64,000 bases of DNA from assembly GCA_017448975.1 (NCBI GenBank), contig JAFSKN010000007.1, forward strand, positions 1 to 64,000. Direction: 5' to 3'. A program made the position numbers and the translations under genes. The notes under the pieces were generated by a model. It searched no databases, had not been told where the DNA came from, and was given only the letters and a program-made list of their open reading frames with translations. The stretch's first letter is position 1, and each line of letters begins with the position of its first letter. Below, piece after piece: positions 36,350 to 44,495 of the stretch. The DNA is from Clostridia bacterium (GTDB lineage: Bacteria; Bacillota; Clostridia; Christensenellales; Aristaeellaceae).

Positions 36350-38017
36350 TTACGACAGCTTCACGATCGCTTCGTAGGGCTGGAGCCAGCCCTTCTGGTG
36401 GGTCGGGTAATTGGAGATCAGCTCCTGGCCCGCCGTTTCGTCCATGAGGGTGCAGGGGGCCTTGCGGCCGGTCCAGTTGAGGGCGACGGTGAGGGTTTTG
36501 CCCGCATACACGCGCTGATAAGCCCAGACGTTGGGATCGTCTTCCAGAAGCGGAACGAATCTGCCGTACACGATCACGGGATGCGCGTGGCGCAGGGCGA
36601 TCAGCTTCTGGTAATAGCGGTAGACCGAATCCGGGTCCTTCATCTGATCCTCGGCGTTGATGAGCAGATAGTTTTTATTGACGGGCAGCCAGGGCGTGCC
36701 GGTGGTAAACCCGGCGTTGGGCTGGGTGTTCCACTGCATGGGGGTGCGGGCGTTATCGCGGGAGATGCGGGCGAAATAGCGCAGCATATCCTGGGCGTCC
36801 ACGCGGCCGCTTTCCACCCACTGCTTCCACGCGTTGTGGTTTTCCACGTCCTGATACTGGCTGATATCGGTAAAGTAGATGTTGGTCATGCCCAGTTCTT
36901 CGCCCTGGTAGACGTAGGGCGTGCCGCGCAGGGTGTGGATGAGCGTTGCCAGCATTTTCGCGCTCTTTACGCGGAAAAGCTCGCTGTCGCAGCCGTAGCG
37001 GCTCACCTGACGCGGCTGGTCATGGTTCCCTAAATACACCGTGTTCCAGGCTTTGCCCTGTAAGGCCAGCTGCCAGCGGTTCAGGGTGGAGCGCACGTCG
37101 TTCAGCGGCGCGCCGTGATCGCTCCATTTGGCCAATTCGGTGCCGTCGTTCAGGCCGTCGTTGTGCTCGAAAGCGAACACCATGTTCAGCTCGCTCTGAT
37201 CCTCGTTTTCATACCGCAGGGCGTTTTCCGTGGTGCCGCTGGTTTCGCCCACGGTGAGCAGGTCGTAACGGTTCAGCACCTCCTGCCGCATCTCCCGCAA
37301 ATAGCGGTGGGTCGCCTCGGTGTGCATGCAGGAGGGAGAAAAATCGCCGTACAGCGCGCCGGGAGCCACCGGCCCGTCGTCGAAGTTTTCCTTGCCGATC
37401 ATGCCGATCACGTCCATGCGGAAGCCGTCGATGCCCTTATCGCACCACCAGCGCATCATCTCAAAGATGCTCTGGCGCACCTTGGGGTTTGCCCAGTTCA
37501 GGTCGGGCTGCTCCTTGGTGAACAGGTGCAGATAATACTGCGCGCTCGCTTCGTCGTATTCCCAGGCGGAGCCGGAAAAGCAGCTGCCCCAGTTGTTGGG
37601 CGGCCCGCCGTTGACGCCGTCGCGCCAGATATAGTAATCGCGGTACGGGTTGTCCCTGCCCTTCCGGCTTTCCACGAACCACTGATGCTCGTTGGAGGAA
37701 TGGTTCGCCACCAGATCCATTACCAGCTTCATGCCCCGGGCGTGGATTTCCGACAGCATCCGGTCAAAATCGGCCATCGTGCCAAATTCCTTCATAATGG
37801 CGCGATAATCCGAAATATCATAGCCGTTGTCGTGATTGGGCGAGGCGTAGATCGGGCTGACCCAGATCACGTCCACCCCCAATTCCTTCAGGTAATCCAG
37901 GTGCGCAGTGATGCCGTTCAGATCGCCGATGCCGTCGCCGTTGGAATCGGCGAAAGAGCGCGGATAGATCTGGTACACCACCGCTTCTTTCCACCAGGCT
38001 TTTCTTTCTTCGCTCAT
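36350..38017 (-). CDS. GH13 oligo-1,6-/alpha-glucosidase
   Basis: 555 residues, cytosolic, starting WWKEAVVYQIYPRSFADSNGDGIGDL as in GH13 subfamily 31 alpha-glucosidases. Catalytic motifs: DGFRMDVIG (nucleophile Asp near 199), LTVGETSG (acid Glu near 256) and YLGNHDQPR (Asp near 332); the calcium-type DSNGDGIGD loop is also present. It hydrolyses terminal alpha-1,6 or alpha-1,4 glucose from imported oligosaccharides. It lies downstream of importer A on the same strand, separated by a 285-nt intergenic region with structured repeats, which suggests importer A brings in alpha-glucosides. GGAGAGC precedes the ATG. Confidence 0.9.
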   Translation of the reverse strand: MSEERKAWWKEAVVYQIYPRSFADSNGDGIGDLNGITAHLDYLKELGVDVIWVSPIYASPNHDNGYDISDYRAIMKEFGTMADFDRMLSEIHARGMKLVMDLVANHSSNEHQWFVESRKGRDNPYRDYYIWRDGVNGGPPNNWGSCFSGSAWEYDEASAQYYLHLFTKEQPDLNWANPKVRQSIFEMMRWWCDKGIDGFRMDVIGMIGKENFDDGPVAPGALYGDFSPSCMHTEATHRYLREMRQEVLNRYDLLTVGETSGTTENALRYENEDQSELNMVFAFEHNDGLNDGTELAKWSDHGAPLNDVRSTLNRWQLALQGKAWNTVYLGNHDQPRQVSRYGCDSELFRVKSAKMLATLIHTLRGTPYVYQGEELGMTNIYFTDISQYQDVENHNAWKQWVESGRVDAQDMLRYFARISRDNARTPMQWNTQPNAGFTTGTPWLPVNKNYLLINAEDQMKDPDSVYRYYQKLIALRHAHPVIVYGRFVPLLEDDPNVWAYQRVYAGKTLTVALNWTGRKAPCTLMDETAGQELISNYPTHQKGWLQPYEAIVKLS

Positions 38018-38140
38018 AAGCTCTCCTTCTGATATGAAAAAAAGGCAGAATAATTTATCTACCCCTCATGTTCGGTTGCAGATTGAAATGAGAATCTTGC
38101 TTGCTGGAAACCAACCCTTATGGCTTTCTCGGAAGGGGAC

Positions 38141-38244
38141 GAACCGCCGATTTCCGCCAGTGGCGGAAATTAAATCGGCGGTGAGATCGACCGAAAAGGA
38201 GCAATCTCCGCATGAAGCGGAGTTGCGACTATTGAGGTCGCGGA
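38141..38244 (+). repeat. structured intergenic repeat, copy 1
   Basis: Nested hairpin ACCGCCGAT (38143-38151) with ATCGGCGGT (38174-38182), inner TTTCCGC/GCGGAAA; second hairpin CTCCGC-ATGAA-GCGGAG (38206-38222) extended by GCAA/TTGC; third hairpin GCGAC/GTCGC (38225-38241) with loop TATTGAG. The reverse strand of 50186-50291 aligns along its whole length. The element runs opposite to the flanking genes here. Confidence 0.7.
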
Positions 38245-38245
38245 T

Positions 38246-38290
38246 CTGGGGGAAACCTCTCTTTGGCCTCCAAAGAGAGGTTTCCCCCAG
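38246..38290. repeat. perfect 21-bp hairpin with 3-nt loop
   Basis: Arms 38246-38266 and 38270-38290 are exact reverse complements around CCT. It lies 12 nt after the stop of the importer A permease. There is no T run on the minus strand, so it is either a transcript-stabilising or blocking hairpin or part of the adjacent repeat. Confidence 0.7.
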
Positions 38291-38302
38291 AAAACTTCGT
38301 TC

Positions 38303-39202
38303 TTACTTGATGGAGCCTTCCACCATGCCCTTGACGATATACTTCTGGGCGAAGATATACAGGATGATGATGGGCAGCATGGCCAGCAGGGTGGAAACCA
38401 TGATCAGGTTCCACTGCTTCACGAAGGAGCCGTTGAAGCCCTGCACAGCCAGGGGGATGGTGCGGATATCGCCGGAAGCGCCCAGCACCAGCAGAGGCAG
38501 CAGGTAGTCGTTCCAGATCCACAGGCCGTTGAGCACAAGGACGGTGACGAACACGGGCTGCAAAAGCGGGAACACGATGCGGAAGAAGGTGCCCGCGCGG
38601 GAGCAGCCGTCGATGTCCGCCGCTTCTTCCAGCTCCAGGGGCACGCCCTTGATGAAGCCGTGGAAAATGAAGATGCTCATGGCTTCGCCGAAGCCCAGGT
38701 AAGCGAAGATGATGCCCTGATAGGAGCGCAGCATGGGGATGCCGATGAAGTCACCCACGGTTTTGAACCAGGTGAGCAGGGGAAACATAACCACCTGGAA
38801 GGGGATGACCATAGCGGCCACGTAGGTCAGGAACAGGATGTTGCTCCACCTGGTCTTGTTGCGCACCAGCACCCAGGCGGCCATGGCCGAGAAGATGGAG
38901 ATGGCGGCCAGAGACAGCACGGTGATGATCAGGCTGTCGCGGCAGGCGGAGAGGAAATTGAAAGTGGGATTGTTCCAAACGTCGGAGATGTTTTGAAACA
39001 GGTTGGCCGGATTCTCCGGCAGGCCCACAGGCGCGTTGATGATTTCGGCATTGGTGCGCATGGAGTTCATGATCACAATGACGAAAGGCAGCATGAACAG
39101 GATAAAGAGGAGCAGCGTAAGGATTTCCAGGGCGATGCGCCGTCCCGGATGGGGAATGGAACCGGCCATGCGCTCGATCTGTTCGGGTTGCTTCTTAGCC
39201 AT
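38303..39202 (-). CDS. ABC sugar importer permease, MalG type (importer A)
   Basis: 299 residues with six membrane helices and the inner-membrane EAA loop LELEEAADIDGCSRAGTFFRIVFPLL that docks the ATPase. Of the CUT1 carbohydrate-import family. Its ATG overlaps the TAA of the MalF-type gene (TAATG), so the pair is translationally coupled. No ATPase gene is near; CUT1 systems of Gram-positive bacteria often share an MsmX-type ATPase encoded elsewhere. Together with the GH13 gene it probably handles alpha-glucosides. Confidence 0.9.
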   Translation of the reverse strand: MAKKQPEQIERMAGSIPHPGRRIALEILTLLLFILFMLPFVIVIMNSMRTNAEIINAPVGLPENPANLFQNISDVWNNPTFNFLSACRDSLIITVLSLAAISIFSAMAAWVLVRNKTRWSNILFLTYVAAMVIPFQVVMFPLLTWFKTVGDFIGIPMLRSYQGIIFAYLGFGEAMSIFIFHGFIKGVPLELEEAADIDGCSRAGTFFRIVFPLLQPVFVTVLVLNGLWIWNDYLLPLLVLGASGDIRTIPLAVQGFNGSFVKQWNLIMVSTLLAMLPIIILYIFAQKYIVKGMVEGSIK

Positions 39203-40101
39203 TACGCCTCAACCTCCTTGCTCTTGTTGTAGGAGACCTGGATAATGGAGAAGATGGTCAGCACCACGAAGAACAGCACAGCCTTGGCTTGGCCCTGGGC
39301 CATGTTGTTGTACTTGAAAGCGGTCTGGTAGATGTTCAGAGCCAAAAGCTCGGAGCTGTTGACGGGCTTGTTCATGAAAATGCCCACGGGGCCGCCGTTG
39401 GTCAGGGCCACGTTCACGTCGTACATCTTGAAGCTGTTGGTCAGGGTGAGGAACAGGGAAATGGTGAAGGCGTTGGCCATGAGGGGGATCTGGATCTTGG
39501 TGATCCGGGTCCAGTACTTGGCGCCGTCCACTTCCGCCGCTTCCATGACGGATTTGGAAATGCTCTGGATGGCCGCCACGTAGATCAGCATGATATAACC
39601 GGCGTACTGCCAGGTGTTCACGGTGACCATGGTGAACATGACGGTATCCTTATTGGAAATCAGGGACTTGGAAATCAAATCCCAGCCGATGGCCTGGCCC
39701 ACGGAGGGCAGGATGTTGCTGAAAATGAACTGCCAGATCAGGCCCAGCACGATACCGCCGATCAGGTTGGGTACGAAGAAGCCCGCGCGGTACACGTTGC
39801 GGCCCCGGATCTCGCTGGTCACCAGCAGGGAGATGATGAACGCCACCACATTGACGGTGATGATGTTGATCACGGTGAATTTCAGCGTCACCAGGAAGGA
39901 ATGCAGGAATGCCGGTTCATTGAAAATGGCCGCGTAGTTATCAAAACCCACCATTTTGCTGAAGGAGCCGGTGCCCTGCCAGTCGGTGAAGGAATAGAAG
40001 ATACCGTAGATGAACGGAATGATGATGACCATCAGAAACGCAAGCAGCGTCGGCACCAGAAACAGGAATTCCGTCAGCTTGCGTTTTTGTTTGCTGGTCA
40101 T
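39202..40101 (-). CDS. ABC sugar importer permease, MalF type (importer A)
   Basis: 299 residues, six membrane helices, with the EAA loop VMEAAEVDGAKYWTRITKIQIPLM. The start is set at ATG 40101, preceded by GGGGGGATTCTCCT, rather than at an upstream in-frame codon whose 23 residues are charged and non-conserved. It forms the heterodimeric pore with the MalG-type partner. A GC-rich hairpin at 40151-40197 separates it from the binding-protein gene. Confidence 0.9.
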   Translation of the reverse strand: MTSKQKRKLTEFLFLVPTLLAFLMVIIIPFIYGIFYSFTDWQGTGSFSKMVGFDNYAAIFNEPAFLHSFLVTLKFTVINIITVNVVAFIISLLVTSEIRGRNVYRAGFFVPNLIGGIVLGLIWQFIFSNILPSVGQAIGWDLISKSLISNKDTVMFTMVTVNTWQYAGYIMLIYVAAIQSISKSVMEAAEVDGAKYWTRITKIQIPLMANAFTISLFLTLTNSFKMYDVNVALTNGGPVGIFMNKPVNSSELLALNIYQTAFKYNNMAQGQAKAVLFFVVLTIFSIIQVSYNKSKEVEA

Positions 40102-40150
40102 AGGAGAATCCCCCCTTTTTTTGTGGGGGCGGATATGATCCGCCCGTTGA

Positions 40151-40197
40151 AAAACGGGGGCCGCGTCCAAGAATAAGGTTCTCCGGGCGCAGCCCCC
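40151..40197 (-). terminator. attenuator-like hairpin after the importer A binding protein
   Basis: On the minus strand GGGGGC.GCGC pairs with GCG.GCCCCC and is followed by GTTTTT. Partial termination here would give more binding protein than permease. Confidence 0.6.
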
Positions 40198-40231
40198 TGA
40201 TCGGTTGGTTATGCTGATACTTTCAGGAAAA

Positions 40232-41464
40232 TTACTTGGCGATGCCAGCGATGGCGTCCTTCATCATGATCTCGAAGGTATCCACGTCGATAGCGCCAGC
40301 GGCGAACAGCTCATAGATCTGGCCCAGGGTGCCCATGCCGAAGCCATCGGGCAGTTTGTACTGCTGCCAGTCATAGGTCTTGCCGGCGGCGTTCCATTCC
40401 ATGACGGATTTGGACAGGGGGGTGGAGGGAGCGATGGTCACGTTGGTGAAAGCGGGCACCATGGCGGCCTTGTTCACCATGTAATCAGCGCCCTCAGCGG
40501 AGGTGGCCAGGAAGTCCAGGAAGGCCAGGGCCTCGTCCTTGTTGCCGTTTTCATTGACAACGTACCAGGAGGGAGGATTGACCAGGATGCCGTCGGTGTC
40601 TTCATGCAGGAAAGCATGGGGCGCGTAGGCGATTTCAAAGTCGGGATTCAGCACCACCAGGGAAGGATCCATCCAGTTGCCCTGATGATAGAAAGCGGCC
40701 TTGCCATTGGCGAAAGCGGCCAGCTGGCTGTCCTGGGTGCCGTTGAGCAGCATGTCCTGGGTGCTGTACTGGAACAGCAGGGCCACGTACTGGCAATACT
40801 GATGGAAGCGTTCTTCGTCCACTTTGCCTTCCAGCACCTGATCGATGTAGGTGGTGTCGTTGCGCTCGTTGCCCACGGTCAGGTATACGTTGAAGTTATG
40901 CAGACCGGTTACCCAGGTCATGCCGGTGGTGGTGCCGGCCACCATGGAAACCACCATGTCCAGGCCCAGTTCGCCCTTCATGGAATCCAGCTTTTCAAAG
41001 GCGGCCTTGAGGGCGTCGAAGTTGGTCAGGGTAGCGGGGTCGATGCCGGCCTTGTCCAGGATGGACTTATTGTAGGCCAGGCCGTAGCCTTCCACGGCCA
41101 CGGGGAAGCCGACCACCTTGTCGCCGTCCATGTAGGCGGCGGCGGTGTACTGGGTCCATGCCGCGCCAGCCTGGTCAGCGATCTTGTCCTTCCACAGCTC
41201 GTAGCCGGAGGGGCCTTCGATGACCCAGATGTCGGGTTCGCGGCCGGACTGCATTTCGGCCTTGAGCACGGTGTTGTAGTCGGAGGAGCCGCCGCCGGTG
41301 ATGACTTTCACATCAACGCCGGTCTTTTCCTTGTACAGCGCGGCAAATTCCTGCAGCGCGTTGGTGATTTCCACCTTGTTCTGGCAGATCACGATGTCGG
41401 CCAGGGCATTGACGCTGACGAGCAGCATCATCATGCACAGAATGAGAGCAACCAGTTTCTTCAT
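40232..41464 (-). CDS. extracellular sugar-binding protein (importer A)
   Basis: 410 residues of the family 1 (MalE-like) solute-binding proteins. Signal peptide MKKLVALILCMMMLLVSVNALA with an ALA-type signal peptidase I site and no lipobox cysteine at the cleavage point. The mature part shows typical segments: FAALYKEKTGVDVKV, a GGSSDYNTVL ligand loop, EPDIWVIEG, and FANGKAAFYHQGNW. It binds an oligosaccharide for the MalFG-type permeases downstream. ATG 41464 has AAGGAGGA 6-8 nt upstream. A promoter and a perfect palindromic operator lie upstream. Confidence 0.9.
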   Translation of the reverse strand: MKKLVALILCMMMLLVSVNALADIVICQNKVEITNALQEFAALYKEKTGVDVKVITGGGSSDYNTVLKAEMQSGREPDIWVIEGPSGYELWKDKIADQAGAAWTQYTAAAYMDGDKVVGFPVAVEGYGLAYNKSILDKAGIDPATLTNFDALKAAFEKLDSMKGELGLDMVVSMVAGTTTGMTWVTGLHNFNVYLTVGNERNDTTYIDQVLEGKVDEERFHQYCQYVALLFQYSTQDMLLNGTQDSQLAAFANGKAAFYHQGNWMDPSLVVLNPDFEIAYAPHAFLHEDTDGILVNPPSWYVVNENGNKDEALAFLDFLATSAEGADYMVNKAAMVPAFTNVTIAPSTPLSKSVMEWNAAGKTYDWQQYKLPDGFGMGTLGQIYELFAAGAIDVDTFEIMMKDAIAGIAK

Positions 41465-41615
41465 AGGATATCCTCCTTCATTGTGATACGGCAGCGCCGT
41501 ATATTTCAAGCAGCACCCGCTGCTATTGGATCGGTGGTCAGAAAAACGCCAAAATTTTCTGTCATTTTCAATATCAAAGGATACTTTTGACATTTTGCCG
41601 ACAACTTCTATTACA

Positions 41616-41644
41616 AGTTTAGCACATTCCCACAAAAAACGCAA
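41616..41644 (-). promoter_or_regulatory. promoter of importer A
   Basis: On the minus strand TTGCGT (41639-41644), 17-nt spacer, TAAACT (41616-41621), leaving a ~145-nt leader before the binding-protein start. Confidence 0.45.
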
Positions 41645-41651
41645 CAGCTAA

Positions 41652-41665
41652 AATTGTATACAATT
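41652..41665. promoter_or_regulatory. perfect 14-bp palindrome, GntR-type operator
   Basis: AATTGTATACAATT is its own reverse complement and contains the TGTATACA core bound by many GntR-family repressors and activators. It ends 8 nt upstream of the -35 box of the importer A promoter. No GntR gene is in the window. Confidence 0.55.
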
Positions 41666-41730
41666 AATTCCAAATGAAAGGGCGGCTGGTTGCTGCTCCA
41701 AAGGGCGGTTTCCCGCAGGCATTCTTCGCA

Positions 41731-42564
41731 TTACCCCATGATCACGGCGCTGTCGGCCTTTTTCCGGTCTTCCAGCAGCCAGTCCAGCACCTTTTGAATG
41801 TGGGCGTCCCAGAAGATCCAGTCGTGGCCGCCGGGGCCTTCGGCGTAGGTGAGGTCAGCGCCCAAGGCCAGCATGCGGTCCCGGGCGGCAAGGTTCAGCT
41901 GGTACAGGAAATCTTCCGTGCCGCAGGCCTGGTAGAGCTTGGGCACGCAGCCCTTGGCGGCGCAGGCCTGATACTGGGCAAACAGGTCGCTGCCGCTGCC
42001 TTTCAGGGCTTCGGGATCGCCGAACATGGCTTTCCAGTTGAAGGGGTTGGAGATCGTGGTGTCCTTGAAGGTTTTATAGATCGCTTCGATGTCCACCGCG
42101 CCGGACATGCTGGCCGCCTTGGCGTAGCGCTCGGGCGCGGCGAGGGCCAGATGCCAGGCCCCGTAGCCGCCCATGGAAAAGCCCGCGATGAAGGTGTCCT
42201 CCCGCCGGGGAGAGACGGGGAAGAGGGAGCAGATGTAGGCGGGCAGTTCCTTTGTGAAGAAGGTGGCCCATTGCTGGCCGCCGGGCATATCCTGATAGAA
42301 ATTATTCCCCGCGGAACAGGTGACCACGGCGATTTTCCGGTCCTGGGCGTAGCGGTCTATGCTGGAAAACCGCGTCCAGGAATTGGCGTCGCCGTACATG
42401 CCGTGGAGCAGGTACACCACCGGCAGGCCCTGTTCATAGCCGTAATCCCTTTTCAGGGTATCGTAATGCACCTGATCCCCGCTGGTGGGGGTGGGCAGGC
42501 ACACATTGATGGTCAGATTGCTGTAAAGCGCGTGGCTGTACAGACAGCAGGTGAGAAAAGCCAT
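41731..42564 (-). CDS. CE1/esterase D-type carbohydrate esterase
   Basis: 277 residues, without a convincing signal peptide. PVVYLLHGMYGDANSW (oxyanion region), IAGFSMGGYGAWHLAL (Ser nucleophile in GxSxG) and GPGGHDWIFWD (His) identify the tributyrin-esterase/acetyl-xylan-esterase-like alpha/beta-hydrolase family. It would deacetylate imported oligosaccharides. It is the last gene after importer B (gap 41 nt) and so likely acts on its cargo. Confidence 0.85.
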   Translation of the reverse strand: MAFLTCCLYSHALYSNLTINVCLPTPTSGDQVHYDTLKRDYGYEQGLPVVYLLHGMYGDANSWTRFSSIDRYAQDRKIAVVTCSAGNNFYQDMPGGQQWATFFTKELPAYICSLFPVSPRREDTFIAGFSMGGYGAWHLALAAPERYAKAASMSGAVDIEAIYKTFKDTTISNPFNWKAMFGDPEALKGSGSDLFAQYQACAAKGCVPKLYQACGTEDFLYQLNLAARDRMLALGADLTYAEGPGGHDWIFWDAHIQKVLDWLLEDRKKADSAVIMG

Positions 42565-42605
42565 GGGAAACCACCTTTTTATTTATTTGAAAGACGTTTT
42601 CACGC

Positions 42606-43457
42606 TTACCCCTTGATACCGGTGGTGGCGATGCCTTCCACCAGGGATTTCTGGAAAATCAGGAAGATGATGGTGGCGGGCACGATGGACAGGGTGGACA
42701 TGGCCAGGGTGGAGCCAATGTCCGAACCGGAGGACGGGTCGCTGAACAATTGCAGCGCCAGGGCCACAGGGCGCATGTTGGCGCGGTTTACGTACAGCAG
42801 GGCGGAGAGGTAATCGTCCCAGCGCCAGATGAAGGAGAAGATGGCGGAGGTGACCAGGGCGGGCACGATCAAAGGCAGGATGATGCGGAAGAACGTGCCG
42901 TAGTAGGTGCAGCCGTCGATCTTGGCCGATTCGTCCAGGTCCTTGGGGATGCCGCCGATGAAGTTCATGATCAGGTACACGAAGAAGCCCTGGATGGCGA
43001 AGAAGTAGGGCAGGATCATGGGATAGTAGGTGCCCACCCAATTCAGATGGCGGTACCACATGAACTGCGGGATCATCAAAATCTGCGCGGGCAGCATCAT
43101 GGTGGACAGCACCAGGGTAAACAGCAGCTTCTTGCCCTTGAATTTCAGCCGCTGGAGGGCGAAAGCCACAAAAGCGGAGGAAACCAGGGTACCGAAGGTG
43201 GCGGTAAAGGAAATGAAGAAGGAGTTCAGGAAGAAGGTGCCAAAGGTGTAGCCCATGAAGCCCTTCCAGCCGTTGACATAGTTATCCAGCGTCCACTGGG
43301 CGGGGATCAGCTGGCCGGAGGTGGGCAGCACCTGATCGGTGGGCTTAAAGGAACTGAGGGCCATCCACAGCAGGGGATAGATCATGATGAGGCCGCCAAA
43401 GGCCACCAGCACATGGAAAACGACCGTTTTGATTTTCTTGCTCGTCATTCTGCTCAT
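42606..43457 (-). CDS. ABC sugar importer permease, MalG type (importer B)
   Basis: 283 residues, six membrane helices, EAA-type loop DLDESAKIDGCTYYGTFFRIILPLI. Two starts are possible: ATG 43457, which sits directly on the AAGGGG ribosome site, or ATG 43448 (280 residues), which has better spacing. CUT1 family, paired with the MalF-type gene 8 nt upstream. No ATPase gene nearby. Confidence 0.9.
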   Translation of the reverse strand: MSRMTSKKIKTVVFHVLVAFGGLIMIYPLLWMALSSFKPTDQVLPTSGQLIPAQWTLDNYVNGWKGFMGYTFGTFFLNSFFISFTATFGTLVSSAFVAFALQRLKFKGKKLLFTLVLSTMMLPAQILMIPQFMWYRHLNWVGTYYPMILPYFFAIQGFFVYLIMNFIGGIPKDLDESAKIDGCTYYGTFFRIILPLIVPALVTSAIFSFIWRWDDYLSALLYVNRANMRPVALALQLFSDPSSGSDIGSTLAMSTLSIVPATIIFLIFQKSLVEGIATTGIKG

Positions 43458-43465
43458 CCCCTTCC

Positions 43466-44392
43466 TCAGCCGTCATAGACCCATTTTTTCCGGGTCCAGA
43501 AGAGCAGGATCGTAACGAGGGACACGATCAGCAGCATGATCCAGGCCAGGGCGGAGGCATAACCCATCTGGCTCTTTCCGGCGGAGGGGAACGCCTTGTT
43601 GTACTGGTACACCGTGTAGAACAGGGTGGAGTTCCGGGGCGCGCCGTTGGTGATCAGCTTGGACTGGGTGAAGGCTAAGAAAGAGTTGATGGTCTGCTGC
43701 ACCAGGTTGAAGAAGATGGTGGGGGTCAGCAGGGGCAGGGTCACGGTCCAGAACTGATGGAACTTGGTGGCCCCGTCCACGTCCGCCGCCTCGTACAGCT
43801 CCCGGGGGATCTGCTTTAAGGAGGACAGGAAAATCAGCATGGAGGAACCGAACTGCCACACCGTCAGGATGATCAGCACCCAAATGGCGGGGCCTTCGCT
43901 GAACCAGTTGTAACCCGCCATGCCGGGGAACACGGTGGACAGGATGGCGTTCAGGGTGCCGTTGGATTCAAATATCCTGCGCCACAGGATGGCCACGGCC
44001 ACACTGCCGCCGATGATGGAGGGCAGGTAGTAAACCGCCCGGTACAGGCCGATGGCCTTGCTCTTGTGGTTCAGGATCAGGGCCACGATCAGGGCGAAGA
44101 TCACCTTGAGCGGCGTGCCCACCAAAGCAAAGTAGCAGGTAACGCCCAGGGCTTTGGAGAAGATTTTGTCGTTGGTGAAAATCTTCACATAATTATCCAG
44201 GCCGATCCATTGCGGCGCGGTCTGAATATCGTATTTGCAGAAGGAATAGTAAAGAGAAAGGCCCATGGGAATGGCCATGAACATCAGGAAGCCGACGATG
44301 AAGGGCAGGCTGAACACCAGCCCGGCCGTGGATTCCTTTTGCAGCCACGCCTGAAAGGGCGCCCTTTCCCGCTTGATGGCCTTGGTGGACAA
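43466..44392 (-). CDS. ABC sugar importer permease, MalF type (importer B)
   Basis: 308 residues, six membrane helices, EAA loop LYEAADVDGATKFHQFWTVTLP. The start is a TTG (44392) with AAAGGAGGAG at proper spacing; no ATG lies nearby in frame, and the N-terminal STKAIKRERAPFQAW is the usual cytosolic leader. It follows the importer B binding protein after a hairpin and is followed at once by the MalG-type partner. Confidence 0.88.
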   Translation of the reverse strand: MSTKAIKRERAPFQAWLQKESTAGLVFSLPFIVGFLMFMAIPMGLSLYYSFCKYDIQTAPQWIGLDNYVKIFTNDKIFSKALGVTCYFALVGTPLKVIFALIVALILNHKSKAIGLYRAVYYLPSIIGGSVAVAILWRRIFESNGTLNAILSTVFPGMAGYNWFSEGPAIWVLIILTVWQFGSSMLIFLSSLKQIPRELYEAADVDGATKFHQFWTVTLPLLTPTIFFNLVQQTINSFLAFTQSKLITNGAPRNSTLFYTVYQYNKAFPSAGKSQMGYASALAWIMLLIVSLVTILLFWTRKKWVYDG

Positions 44393-44420
44393 GGGGATTC
44401 TCCTCCTTTATTTCAGATTG

Positions 44421-44450
44421 AAGAAAAGAGGGCGTCCAGAGGGCGCCCTC
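44421..44450 (-). terminator. attenuator-like hairpin after the importer B binding protein
   Basis: GAGGGCG (44428-44434) pairs with CGCCCTC (44444-44450); on the minus strand TTTTCTTC follows. Likely sets a high binding-protein to permease ratio. Confidence 0.6.
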
Positions 44451-44495
44451 CTTTCACGGGCTGTCCAGCCCTGCGATCCGGATCGAAAGGAAAAA

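Noticed and set aside
38246..38290. Calling the 21-bp hairpin a Rho-independent terminator
   Set aside because: No T run follows on the minus strand, so it is listed as a repeat instead.
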